NCBI RefSeq assembly: GCF_020010905.1
Contig: NZ_JAGJBY010000001.1
Span: 4,236,001 to 4,300,000 of the forward strand
Reading direction: 5' to 3'
Length of the DNA: 64,000 nucleotides
From: Streptomyces acidiscabies
GTDB taxonomy: Bacteria > Actinomycetota > Actinomycetes > Streptomycetales > Streptomycetaceae
The notes under the pieces were generated by a model. That model was not told the DNA's origin. It worked only from the letters and a program-made list of their open reading frames with translations, and searched no databases. Each line of letters opens with the position of its first letter. Position 1 is the first letter of the stretch. Below, one piece after another: positions 36,502 to 46,186 of this stretch. A program made the position numbers and the translations under genes.

Positions 36502-37203
36502 ATGGCAACCTTCGTCCTGGTCCACGGCGCCTGGAGCGGCGCCCACGACTTCCGCAAGGTCCGTGGCCCGCTGCGCGCCGCGGGCCACGAGGTCTTCACC
36601 CCGAGCCTGACCGGCGTCGGTGAGCGGGTGCACCTCGCGAGTCCCCAGGTCGGCCTGACCACGCACATCGCCGACGTGGTCAACTGCGTCCGCTACGAGG
36701 ACCTCGACGAGATCGTCCTCCTCGGCTTCTCCTACGGCGGCTGCGTCATCACCGGCGCGCTCGAATACATCGCGGACCGCGTACGCCACCTCGTCTACCT
36801 CGACGCCTTCGTGCCCGACGACGGCGAGGCCGCGGGCCTGCCCGGCGGGGCCAGCGCCCCTCGCGTCACGGACCTCGGCGACTCCTGGCAACTGCCCGCC
36901 CCCGTCCGGGAGTTCGACGACCCCGAGACCGGCGCCTGGATCACCGCACGGCGCACCCCGCAGCCCATCGGCACGTTCACCGAACCCGTACGGCTGACGC
37001 GCCCGCTGGAGGACCACCCCTTCACCCGGACCTTCATCAAGGCCACCGGGGACCCCCGCCCCGAGCCCCCCGGCCCCTTCTGGACCGCCGCCGACCGGGT
37101 CTCGAAGTCCCCGGCCTGGCGCTACCGGGAGATCGCCACCAACCACATGATCCCCAGCAACAGGCCCGAAGAGCTGGCGGAACTGCTGCTCGAACTCGTC
37201 TGA
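36502..37203 (+). CDS. alpha/beta hydrolase
   Basis: 233 residues. 'FVLVHGAWSGAHDF' is the oxyanion region and the nucleophile elbow is 'LLGFSYGGCVITGAL'. Asp in 'HLVYLDAFVPDDGEA' and a late His in 'EIATNHMIPSNRPEELAELL' complete the set, with the pattern of esterase/EstC-like proteins. It has no signal peptide. It follows the extender-unit genes by 51 bp. A chain-release or editing hydrolase is a reasonable inference, since the type I PKS lacks a thioesterase, but the substrate is unknown. Confidence 0.85.
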   Translation: MATFVLVHGAWSGAHDFRKVRGPLRAAGHEVFTPSLTGVGERVHLASPQVGLTTHIADVVNCVRYEDLDEIVLLGFSYGGCVITGALEYIADRVRHLVYLDAFVPDDGEAAGLPGGASAPRVTDLGDSWQLPAPVREFDDPETGAWITARRTPQPIGTFTEPVRLTRPLEDHPFTRTFIKATGDPRPEPPGPFWTAADRVSKSPAWRYREIATNHMIPSNRPEELAELLLELV

Positions 37204-37223
37204 GACCGGCTGAGGAGACGAAG

Positions 37224-38084
37224 ATGACCACCAAGCCGTGGGTATGTGAGACGTGCGGGAACCACGACTACCCCGAGGGGGCCACGCCTCCCGACGCGTG
37301 CGTGATCTGCGAGGACGACCGCCAGTGGGTGCCCGCCGGCGGCCAGCGCTGGACCACCCTCGACGCGATGGCCGCCGGCGGTTACTACTCCGTGGTGCGC
37401 GAGGTGGAGCCCGGCCTCTTAGGGGTCGGCGCCGAGCCGATGATCGGCATCGGCCAGCGCGGGCTGGTCCTGCGCACCAGCGCGGGCAACGTCATGTGGG
37501 ACCCCTCGCCGTACCTCGACGAAGCCGCCGTCGACGCCGTCCGGCAGGCCGGCGGCCTCAGCGTCGTCACCGCGAGCCACCCGCACTTCTACGGCGCGAT
37601 CGTCGAGTGGGCCCGGATCTTCGGCGCGCGGATCCTGCTGCCCGAGGTGGACCTCCACTGGCTCGCGCGCCCCGCCTCGGCCGAACCCCTCGTCCAGACC
37701 TGGTCGGACAAGGTCACGCTGGCCGACGGCGTGACCCTGGTCCAGTGCGGCGGGCACTTCCCCGGCAGCGCCGTCCTGCACTGGGCCCAGGGCGCCGACG
37801 GCCTCGGGGTGCTGCTGACCGGGGACACCATCAACATCTCCCCCGGCGAGGACCGGGTGGCGTTCCTCTACAGCGCCCCCAACCGCCTCCCGCTGCCCGA
37901 ACGCGGCGTGCACGGCGTCGTCGAGGCCGTCCAGCCGTATTCCTTCGACCGCATGTACGCCCACTGGTGGGCCCCGGCGATCCGCCGGGACGCCCAGCGG
38001 GTCCTGAAGGAATCGACCGACCACTACCTGAAGTTCGTCCGGGGCGACGCACCGGCGTGGCTCACCGAGGGCCACACCCACTGA
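37224..38084 (+). CDS. MBL-fold protein with N-terminal rubredoxin-like zinc ribbon
   Basis: 286 residues, GAGGAG before ATG 37224. The first 35 residues carry 'VCETCGNHDYPEG' and 'CVICEDDRQWV', a four-cysteine metal knuckle. The MBL fold follows: 'TASHPHFYGAIVEW' takes the place of the usual HxHxDH metal motif and keeps two His but not the DH. 'CGGHFPGSAVLHW' and 'LLTGDTINISPGED' supply later ligands. Metal binding is therefore altered, and the reaction (hydrolysis, oxygenation or ring closure) cannot be called. A TTA leucine codon at 37419-37421 (codon 66) makes translation depend on the bldA tRNA, so this step may be developmentally timed. It is the last gene before a terminator. Confidence 0.8.
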   Translation: MTTKPWVCETCGNHDYPEGATPPDACVICEDDRQWVPAGGQRWTTLDAMAAGGYYSVVREVEPGLLGVGAEPMIGIGQRGLVLRTSAGNVMWDPSPYLDEAAVDAVRQAGGLSVVTASHPHFYGAIVEWARIFGARILLPEVDLHWLARPASAEPLVQTWSDKVTLADGVTLVQCGGHFPGSAVLHWAQGADGLGVLLTGDTINISPGEDRVAFLYSAPNRLPLPERGVHGVVEAVQPYSFDRMYAHWWAPAIRRDAQRVLKESTDHYLKFVRGDAPAWLTEGHTH

Positions 38085-38103
38085 CACCGGCGCGGCCATG
38101 TCC

Positions 38104-39297
<1,194 letters not shown>

Positions 39298-39341
39298 ATC
39301 GTGCCCTTCTGCGGGGTGATCGGGGGAGGGGCGGGAGACGT

Positions 39342-40961
39342 TCACCGGCGGTACATCACGTACAGCCTGCCGTCGTGGAAGGCCGCGCCCCCGGCGTCCA
39401 GCGCGGGGAAGCCCCCGTCGTGGGCCGGAGCGGCGGGCTCGGCCCAGCCGCCGCCGTCGGCGCGGGCGCCCAGGCGCAACCGGCCGTCGGTGTCGCGCGC
39501 CAAGAGGTGCAGGCCGAGGCCGGGGTGGTCGACGAGGGTCGGGCTGCGCTCGGTCAGCAGGTCGTGCGCGGGGGCGTGGGTCCGCCAGCCGGCCGGGTCC
39601 GACGGGGCGTCGCTGTAGCGGACGTGGACCTTGTCGTCGAGGCCCCGGTGGGCGAGCCACAGGGCGTCGCCCGTGGAGACGAGCGCGGGGGCGCTGTCGC
39701 TCGCCGAGTCGGCGAAACAGTGGGTGTAGTCGCTCCCGAGGTCCGTGTCGAGCCGGTCGAGGTGCATCCGCTTGTCGTGGTCGCGGCGGGCGACCCAGAG
39801 GTGTCCGCCGTGCGAGGCGACGTCGGGCGACACGGGGCTGTCCCAGCCGTCCATCCGCGCTTCCCGGGTCCACGCGGAGCCGTCGAAGCGGTTCCACAGG
39901 ACCCGGCCGTCCGGCGTGGTGTGGAAGGAGTACAGCCGGTCCCCGTGCACGGTGAGCGCCGCGCGCTGACGGCTTCCCGAGCCGCCGATCGGCACGGGGG
40001 CGCTCCAGGTGCCGTCGCGCAGCCTGCTCCACATCAGCCGTTGGTCGCCGGGGCGGGCGAAGACGGCGTGGAGGTCGCCCCGGTAGGAGACCAGGGACGG
40101 CGCGGTGACGCTCCGCAGGGCCAGGGGGACGGGGGCGCTCCAGGGGGACGGCCGCTCGGTGGCGCGGTAGGTGGCGTACTCCAGGGCGCCGGAGGGGAAG
40201 GGGGGCCGCTCTCCGCCGTACCTGAGGCGCAGCGCGGTGCCGTCGCTCTCGCGGGTCAGTTCCAGGGTGCGGCGGTGGAAGAGGACGGTGGTGTCGGCGC
40301 GGCCGAGGACGAAGCGCAGGGGGGTCTTGTCCCGGTGCGGCCTGAGGGAGACGGACAGTTTCAGGATCTCCCAGGCGATGCCGACGAAGATCTGTCCAGG
40401 GGGTCCGGTGTCCAGGTCGGCGACCGCTGCGTTACAGGCGCGGGTGAGGTCGTCGTGAGGTTCCGTTCCGGTTCCGAACGAGACGCGGTCGGTGACGGGG
40501 CCGTCGAAGAGCACCCTGGACGAGGGGCCGTGATCGAGGTGCCATGTCGCCCGGAACGCTCCCGGTTCCGCCCCGTCGCCGGTTCCGCTGCCGTGGGAGA
40601 CACCGGCGAAGCCGATGACGCCGAAGCCCGACTCCCGTACCCCGGCGGCGAACTCCGCCGACCACAGCGGCGCGCCCTCCGCCAGCGCCTCGGTGCTGAG
40701 GAACGACACGTTCGGGCGGGCGACCGCCTCCTCGGCCAGCTCCCGCGCGCAGGCGCGCAGATCCGCGAAGCCGTATCCGGCCGTCACCGGACGTTCCGCG
40801 ACGGTCTCGCGGTGGGCCCGCACCCAGTCGCGTATCTCCTCCTCCGACAGGACGGTCCGCAGGACGTCCAGCAGCAGGCGCTCCAGATCGGTCGGCACCT
40901 GTCCGGCCCGTAACCGGTCGGTGCCGTGCAGCGCCGCCCCGATCAGCACGTTGTTCGACAT
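39342..40961 (-). CDS. unassigned protein with C-terminal sialidase-like propeller
   Basis: 539 residues from ATG 40961, with AGGGAG 5 nt upstream. No signal peptide is visible, so it is probably cytoplasmic. Residues 1-240 belong to no family I recognise ('LLLDVLRTVLSEEEIRDW', 'AVADLDTGPPGQIFVGIAW'). Residues about 265-539 consist of repeats with 'PSLVSYRGDLHAVF', 'RQRAALTVHGDRLYSFH', 'SPDVASHGGHLWVAR' and 'SAPALVSTGDALWLAH', matching BNR/sialidase-like or tachylectin-like propellers, but with no sialidase catalytic signature seen. It is the first gene of the two-gene minus operon with the aminotransferase (44 bp apart). Function within the cluster is unknown. Confidence 0.7.
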   Translation of the reverse strand: MSNNVLIGAALHGTDRLRAGQVPTDLERLLLDVLRTVLSEEEIRDWVRAHRETVAERPVTAGYGFADLRACARELAEEAVARPNVSFLSTEALAEGAPLWSAEFAAGVRESGFGVIGFAGVSHGSGTGDGAEPGAFRATWHLDHGPSSRVLFDGPVTDRVSFGTGTEPHDDLTRACNAAVADLDTGPPGQIFVGIAWEILKLSVSLRPHRDKTPLRFVLGRADTTVLFHRRTLELTRESDGTALRLRYGGERPPFPSGALEYATYRATERPSPWSAPVPLALRSVTAPSLVSYRGDLHAVFARPGDQRLMWSRLRDGTWSAPVPIGGSGSRQRAALTVHGDRLYSFHTTPDGRVLWNRFDGSAWTREARMDGWDSPVSPDVASHGGHLWVARRDHDKRMHLDRLDTDLGSDYTHCFADSASDSAPALVSTGDALWLAHRGLDDKVHVRYSDAPSDPAGWRTHAPAHDLLTERSPTLVDHPGLGLHLLARDTDGRLRLGARADGGGWAEPAAPAHDGGFPALDAGGAAFHDGRLYVMYRR

Positions 40962-41377
40962 GCCGCTCCCTTCGGTCTCGGTAGCCCTCCCCACCAACAC
41001 CGAAGAACAAGACTCGACTCCTCTGGTTCCGTCACCTCCATGCCGACATTTGCATAGGTGAACATATTTGATTGGCTCTGATGTGGCTTCCAGGCTGCTT
41101 ACCTGGGGTAGGGCTCGGCATGGCAATTGCTGAATTTTGCAATTGGTTAGATGCTGCACTCGATGCCAAGGGTTGCTTAATCAGGGACATTTACGGCCAG
41201 TCGCCCTCTCGCGTGCACGGCCCGGACGCCAAAAGAGGGCCCGGTGAACGCCGAAGTGCCCCCTGGGCGGCACTTTCCCGCGCCCCGGCGGAAATTTTCT
41301 CGGTCGCTTCAGTGAATGGAGTGACGATCGTGTGCGTACTCCTGGGCGTGTGACGTCCCGACGAGGCAGGAGGCAGG
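40962..41377. promoter_or_regulatory. divergent regulatory region with A/T-rich core
   Basis: This 416-bp gap holds the promoters of the propeller-protein gene (minus) and the DUF4142 gene (plus). Around 41040-41180 the base composition drops well below the neighbours. An inverted repeat CAATTGC (41124-41130) and GCAATTG (41139-41145) is centred there and could be an operator. A CCAGG/CCTGG pair lies near 41091-41107. No gene is convincing. Confidence 0.5.
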
Positions 41378-42157
41378 GTGCGGGTTTCTCGCAACGCGAT
41401 GGGGACGCTGTTCGTGGGCGGTGCGCTGAGCCTGACGCTCGCCGCTCTCGTCTACCCGTCGTTACTGGGGGTCAGAACGGTCTCGGCGGCGGCGTCCAGG
41501 GTCATCGCCGACACCCAGTGGGGTCCCCTGACCGAGGGCGACCGGGACTTCGTGGTCAAGGTGCGGGCGGCCGGCCTGTGGGAGCACCCGGTCGCACGGA
41601 TGGGCGTGGAGAAGGGCACCGACAGACGGGTCGTCACCGCCGGGCGGACCCTGGTCGACGGCCATGCCGCCCTCGACACCACCGTCCGCAAGATCGCCCC
41701 GCTGCTGGACATCACGCTGCCGAACCTGGCGAGCCCCCAACAGACCGGCTTCGTCAGCCGGTTGACCACGGACAGCAAGGGCGAGCAGTTCGACCGGGAC
41801 TTCGCGAACATCCTGCGGCAGACGGACGGCTCGTTCTTCACCACGGTCGCCCAGATCCGCTCCACCACGAAGAACACGCTGGTGCGCGCGCTCGCCGAGC
41901 AGGCCGACCACATCTTCATGAACCACATCGCGGCCCTCGAACAGACCGGCCTCGTCGACATCGACCAGGTCCTCGCCCAGCAGACCACCGCACCCGACCT
42001 GCCCGACTCCGACCTGACCCCGCCCCCCGGTATCGCGGGCCAGCAGCTGGCCGTCCTCACCCCGCCCCCGAACCCGAGCGCCAGCCCGGTCGACATCGAC
42101 CGGATCGCGGGCAGCGAGGACGGGGTGACGTCGGCGCCGGGCAACGGGAAGAAGTGA
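41378..42157 (+). CDS. DUF4142 exported protein
   Basis: 259 residues from GTG 41378, with AGGAGG about 8 nt upstream. A single N-terminal hydrophobic segment ('GTLFVGGALSLTLAALVY') acts as signal or anchor. The DUF4142 helical domain is evident: 'TEGDRDFVVKVRAAGLWE', 'GHAALDTTVRKIA', 'DRDFANILRQTDGSFFTTVA'. A Pro-rich tail follows. The family is extracytoplasmic and of unknown function. It is separated from the sensor kinase gene by a strong palindrome, and a role in envelope response or export with the kinase and MMPL transporter is only an inference from position. Confidence 0.8.
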   Translation: MRVSRNAMGTLFVGGALSLTLAALVYPSLLGVRTVSAAASRVIADTQWGPLTEGDRDFVVKVRAAGLWEHPVARMGVEKGTDRRVVTAGRTLVDGHAALDTTVRKIAPLLDITLPNLASPQQTGFVSRLTTDSKGEQFDRDFANILRQTDGSFFTTVAQIRSTTKNTLVRALAEQADHIFMNHIAALEQTGLVDIDQVLAQQTTAPDLPDSDLTPPPGIAGQQLAVLTPPPNPSASPVDIDRIAGSEDGVTSAPGNGKK

Positions 42158-42171
42158 CGCCGAGGGCACGA

Positions 42172-42204
42172 CGTACACCCCTCGGGTACGACCAGGGGTG
42201 TACG
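42172..42204. promoter_or_regulatory. perfect 11-bp palindrome before the sensor kinase gene
   Basis: CGTACACCCCT (42172-42182), 11-bp spacer, AGGGGTGTACG (42194-42204). The spacer sequence CGGGTACGACC recurs exactly at 62881-62891 in the divergent promoter of the response regulator and MMPL genes. A further CGTACACCC lies at 42214-42222. It may be the binding site of that response regulator. It could also serve as a terminator of the DUF4142 gene. Confidence 0.65.
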
Positions 42205-42291
42205 CCCCGCCCGCGTACACCCGGCGATGCACACGCCGGACCCGACTCCGGCCTGACGCCCCGCCCCGGCTTCCCTGAGTAGCCTGACCTT

Positions 42292-43509
42292 GTGTCCGGC
42301 ATCGTTCCCGTACGGCAGATCCAGCGGTTCCTCACCAGGAGACCGCACCCCCTGGTCCTCCTCGACATCGCGCTCGCCGCCCTGCTGTGCGTCGGCCTGC
42401 TGTGGGCGGACGCGCGCAGCGGCGTCCACAGCGTCGCCGACATCGAGCATGTGCTGCGGACCGTCGGCATCGTCGTCGCCGCGCTCGCCGTCGCCGCCCG
42501 CAGGCGCTGGCCCCGGGCGTCGTTCGCGGCGGCGTCGCTGTGCGCCTTCGTGGTCGCCGCGCTCAGCGGCGCGCCGCAGGTCTCGGTCTGCGTCGCCCTC
42601 ACCGCGTACACCTCGGCGGTGACGGCGGAGTACGCGTTCTGGTGGGTCCGCCCCGGGGTCTCCGGCCTGCTGATGGCCGTCGGCGTCGGCATTGGGCAGG
42701 TCGCCTCGGGCTGGCTGGCCATCCTCGCCGCGAACGTCGCGATCATCTGCGTCGGCTGGTTCGCGGGCCTCGCCACCCGGGAGCACCGCAACAGGCTGAT
42801 CGCCACGGCCGAGCAGGAGGCCGAGCGCGAACGCCGGCACGCCGCCCTCATCCGCCAGGCCGCCATCGACGAACGCCTCGTCATCGCCCGTGAACTGCAC
42901 GACATCGTCGCGCACTCGATGAGCCTCATCGCGCTGCGTGCCGGTGTCGCGCGCGTGGTCATGGACAGCGATCCGGCCCAGGTGGCGGAGACCCTCGGCA
43001 TCGTCGAGACCACCACCCGCCAGGCCCTGCACGAGATGCGGCTGCTCGTCGAGGTGCTGCGCCACGAGCACGCCGTCGACCCCGCGCTGACCCCCACCCC
43101 GGGGCTGGCCGACACGGCCGCGCTGGCCCACCAGATAAGGAGTGCCGGCGTCGACGTACGCCTCGACGTCGGCGGTACGGCCCGTCCGCTGCCCGCCGCC
43201 GTGGACCTGTCGGCGTACCGCATCGCCCAGGAGGCCCTCACCAACGTCGTCCGCCACGCCGGGCCGACCCGGGCGACCCTGCGGATCGAGTACCGCCCCG
43301 AGGACGTGGTCATCGAGGTCACCGACAGCGGGCCCGCCCCGCCGCAGCGCCGCAAGGACCCCGTCCCGCACTCCTCCTCGGCCGGGCACGGGCTGATCGG
43401 CATGCGCGAGCGGGCGGCCCTGTTCGACGGCTATCTGCGCGCGGGCCCGCACGGCAGTGGTTTCCGGGTACAGGCACTGCTGCGCACCGGAGAATCCGGT
43501 TCTTCCTGA
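42292..43509 (+). CDS. sensor histidine kinase (NarL/DesK-type partner)
   Basis: 405 residues from GTG 42292. About four to five membrane segments occupy residues 20-160. The HisKA_3 dimerisation helix carries the phospho-accepting His near residue 203 in 'IARELHDIVAHSMSLIA'. The ATP-binding domain has 'QEALTNVVRHAG', 'VTDSGPAP' and 'GHGLIGMRERAALFDG'. It has no response regulator next to it. A LuxR-type regulator at 63012-63710 is 19.5 kb away, and the two promoters share an 11-bp motif, so they are probably partners that now flank the polyketide genes. The signal sensed is unknown. Confidence 0.88.
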   Translation: MSGIVPVRQIQRFLTRRPHPLVLLDIALAALLCVGLLWADARSGVHSVADIEHVLRTVGIVVAALAVAARRRWPRASFAAASLCAFVVAALSGAPQVSVCVALTAYTSAVTAEYAFWWVRPGVSGLLMAVGVGIGQVASGWLAILAANVAIICVGWFAGLATREHRNRLIATAEQEAERERRHAALIRQAAIDERLVIARELHDIVAHSMSLIALRAGVARVVMDSDPAQVAETLGIVETTTRQALHEMRLLVEVLRHEHAVDPALTPTPGLADTAALAHQIRSAGVDVRLDVGGTARPLPAAVDLSAYRIAQEALTNVVRHAGPTRATLRIEYRPEDVVIEVTDSGPAPPQRRKDPVPHSSSAGHGLIGMRERAALFDGYLRAGPHGSGFRVQALLRTGESGSS

Positions 43510-43578
43510 CCGGCGTTGTGGTACCCGGGCCCGTGACCTGCGCCGACATTAACGAAGATCAGCTTTAGTCTGGACCGG

Positions 43579-43607
43579 TCGAGATTTGTTTGAGGTTCAC
43601 TCAAGCC
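43579..43607 (+). promoter_or_regulatory. candidate SARP-binding direct repeats upstream of KS-alpha
   Basis: TCGAG (43579), TTGAG (43590) and TCAAG (43601) are spaced exactly 11 bp apart, the layout of the heptamer repeats bound by SARP activators. They lie 60-90 bp before the KS-alpha start. The cluster encodes a SARP at 53079-53873. Confidence 0.6.
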
Positions 43608-43666
43608 CGCCGTTGAAGTATGGCCGTCAGAAAAGGCGGTGGCTGGCGGACTCCAAAGGAGTGCTT

Positions 43667-44932
43667 GTGGACCGGGCCGTGGTAATCACCGGTATCGATG
43701 TGATTGCGCCAGGAGGGCTGGGAAGGAAAGAGTTCTGGAATCTCCTCACCGCGGGTCGCACGGCGACCAGAGGAATAACCTTCTTCGATCCCGGCCCTTT
43801 CCGATCGAGGGTGGCCGGAGAATGTGATTTCAATCCGGCGGCAATGGGCCTGCTGCCGCGCGAGATCCGCCGTATGGACCGCGCGACCCAGCTCGCCGTG
43901 ACCTGTGCCCGGGAGGCCCTCGTCGACAGCGGTCTCGACGTCGAGACCCTCGACCCGTCCCGGGTCGGAGTGAGCCTGGGCAGCGCGGTCGGCGCGACGA
44001 CGAGCATCGAGCGCGAGTACCTCGTGCTGTCGGACAGCGGGCGCGAGTGGCTCATGGACGAGGGGCACCTCTCCCCTCATATGTACGACTACATGGTGCC
44101 GAGCGCCGCCGCCGCCGAGGTGGCCTGGCGCACCGGCGCCGAGGGGCCGGTCGCGATGGTCGCGACGGGCTGCACCGCAGGTCTGGACGCGGTGGGGCGG
44201 GCCCATGAGGCGATCATGGACGGCACCGCCGACGTGATGTTCGCCGGTGCCACCGACGCGCCGGTCTCCCCGATCGTGGTCGCCTGCTTCGACGCGATCA
44301 AGGCGACCACCCCGCGCAACGACGACCCGGCCCACGCCTCGCGCCCCTTCGACGCGACGCGCAACGGGTTCGTCCTCGCGGAGGGCGCGGCGGTCATGGT
44401 GCTGGAGGAGCGGGAGCACGCCCGGGCGCGCGGCGCGCACATCTACGCCGAGGTCGCGAGCCACGCCACCCGCTGCAACGCGTACCACATGACGGGCCTC
44501 AGGCCGGACGGCCGCGAGATGGCGGAGGCGATCCGCCACGCCCTGGCGGACGCCCGGTGCGCGCCCGAGTCCGTCGACTACGTCAACGCGCACGGTTCGG
44601 GCACCCGGCAGAACGACCGCCACGAGACCGCGGCCTTCAAGGACGCGCTCGGGTCGCACGCCTACGGGGTGCCGGTCAGCTCGATCAAGTCCATGATCGG
44701 CCACTCGCTCGGCGCCATCGGCTCGATCGAGCTGGCCGCGTGCGCCCTGGCCATCGAGAACAACGTGGTTCCGCCGACGGCCAACCTGCACGAGCGGGAC
44801 CCCGAGTGCGACCTGGACTACGTGCCGAACGAGGCGCGCGAGGTCCAGGTGGACACCGTCCTGTCGGTCGGCAGCGGTTTCGGGGGCTTCCAGAGCGCCG
44901 TGCTGCTGCGCGCCCCGGAGCGTGCGGAATGA
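43667..44932 (+). CDS. type II PKS ketosynthase alpha subunit
   Basis: 421 residues from GTG 43667, chosen because AAAGGA lies 6 nt upstream and the length fits the family; further in-frame codons exist upstream. The active-site Cys is near residue 169 in 'MVATGCTAGLDAVG', with His in 'VNAHGSGTRQND' and 'SIKSMIGHSLGAIGSIE'. It catalyses decarboxylative condensation of malonyl-ACP units together with KS-beta and the ACP at 48372-48635. Its stop overlaps the KS-beta start by 4 bp. It is the first gene of the type II block, behind probable SARP boxes, and belongs to the actinorhodin-like group by general pattern. Confidence 0.95.
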   Translation: MDRAVVITGIDVIAPGGLGRKEFWNLLTAGRTATRGITFFDPGPFRSRVAGECDFNPAAMGLLPREIRRMDRATQLAVTCAREALVDSGLDVETLDPSRVGVSLGSAVGATTSIEREYLVLSDSGREWLMDEGHLSPHMYDYMVPSAAAAEVAWRTGAEGPVAMVATGCTAGLDAVGRAHEAIMDGTADVMFAGATDAPVSPIVVACFDAIKATTPRNDDPAHASRPFDATRNGFVLAEGAAVMVLEEREHARARGAHIYAEVASHATRCNAYHMTGLRPDGREMAEAIRHALADARCAPESVDYVNAHGSGTRQNDRHETAAFKDALGSHAYGVPVSSIKSMIGHSLGAIGSIELAACALAIENNVVPPTANLHERDPECDLDYVPNEAREVQVDTVLSVGSGFGGFQSAVLLRAPERAE

Positions 44933-46134
44933 ACATGCCGCCGGTCGTGACCGGGATCGGCACCATGGTGGGCGACGGGGCGGGCGTCGAGGGGCACTGG
45001 AGGTCCGTGCTCGAAGGGCGCTCCTGGATCCAGCCGATCCAGCGGTACGACGCCTCCCGCTACAGCGCCCGGCTGGCCGGGCAGATCGCCGGCTTCGACG
45101 TCACGCGGCACCTGCCCAGCCGGCTCATCCCGCAGACGGACCGGGTCACGCAACTGGCGCTGGTCGCCGGTGACGAGGCCCTCGCCGACGCGGGGGTCGC
45201 GGACCGCGACTACGGCCCGTTCGACATGGGCGTCGTCACCTCCAACGCGTCCGCGGGCTGGGAGTTCACGCACCGCGAGTTCCAGAAGCTGTGGACGCAG
45301 GGACCGCGCAAGGTGAGCGTGTACGAGTCGTTCGCCTGGTTCTACGCCGCCAACACCGGCCAGATCTCCATCCGCAACGGCATGCGCGCCGCCGGCGGGG
45401 TGCTGGTGGCCGACCAGGCGGGCGGGCTCGACGCGATCGGGCAGGCCCGGCGCAACCTGCGCCGGGGGGCCAAACTCATGGTCGCGGGCGGCCTCGACTC
45501 CGCCTTCGACCCGTGGGGCTGGCTCTCGCACCTCGCGAGCGGCGAGGTCAGCACCGCCGAGGACGCGTCCCGCGCCTACCTCCCCTTCGACGCCGCCGCC
45601 GGCGGCTACGTGCCCGGCGAGGGCGGCGCCATGCTGGTGCTGGAACACGCCGACACGGAACGTCCGCCCCCGCGCCGCTACGGCGTGGTCGCCGGATACG
45701 CCGCGACGTTCGACCCGCCGCCGGGCAGCGGGCGCCCCTCCAACCTGGCCCGTGCCGTACGGCTCGCGCTCGACGACGCCGGGGTCAGGCCCGACCAGGT
45801 GGACGTGGTCTTCGCCGACGGCGCCGGGGTCCCCGAGCGGGACCGGAGCGAGGCGGCGAGCATCGCGGAGGTCTTCGGGCCCCGGAAGGTCCCGGTCACG
45901 GTGCCCAAGGCCGGCGTCGGCCGGCTGCTCGCGGGCGCCGGGCCGCTGGACGTGGTGACCGCGCTGCTGAGCCTTCGGGACGGCGTCATTCCGCCGACGC
46001 CGCATTCCCGCGCCATTCCCGACGAGTACGCCATCGACATGGTGACACAGCCGCGTGAGGCGAAACTCGAGGTCGCTCTGGTGACGGCTCGCGGGCGGGG
46101 CGGATTCAATTCGGCCGTCGTCATCGGCCGGTAA
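44929..46134 (+). CDS. type II PKS chain-length factor (KS beta)
   Basis: 401 residues. It has the ketosynthase fold, but the active-site Cys is replaced by Gln in 'LVADQAGGLDAIG', the signature of chain-length factors, which decarboxylate malonyl-ACP and set chain length. 'YVPGEGGAMLVLE' and 'VPKAGVGRLLAGAGPLDV' are also typical. Together with KS-alpha and ACP it forms the minimal PKS. Chain length cannot be read reliably by eye. The downstream cyclases and ActIII-like reductase suggest an octaketide or similar C9-reduced backbone. Confidence 0.95.
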   Translation: MNMPPVVTGIGTMVGDGAGVEGHWRSVLEGRSWIQPIQRYDASRYSARLAGQIAGFDVTRHLPSRLIPQTDRVTQLALVAGDEALADAGVADRDYGPFDMGVVTSNASAGWEFTHREFQKLWTQGPRKVSVYESFAWFYAANTGQISIRNGMRAAGGVLVADQAGGLDAIGQARRNLRRGAKLMVAGGLDSAFDPWGWLSHLASGEVSTAEDASRAYLPFDAAAGGYVPGEGGAMLVLEHADTERPPPRRYGVVAGYAATFDPPPGSGRPSNLARAVRLALDDAGVRPDQVDVVFADGAGVPERDRSEAASIAEVFGPRKVPVTVPKAGVGRLLAGAGPLDVVTALLSLRDGVIPPTPHSRAIPDEYAIDMVTQPREAKLEVALVTARGRGGFNSAVVIGR

Positions 46135-46186
46135 CCGCTGCGAAACGTACCGAGTAATTGGCACGACTGCCCGGAAAGGGGCCGGC

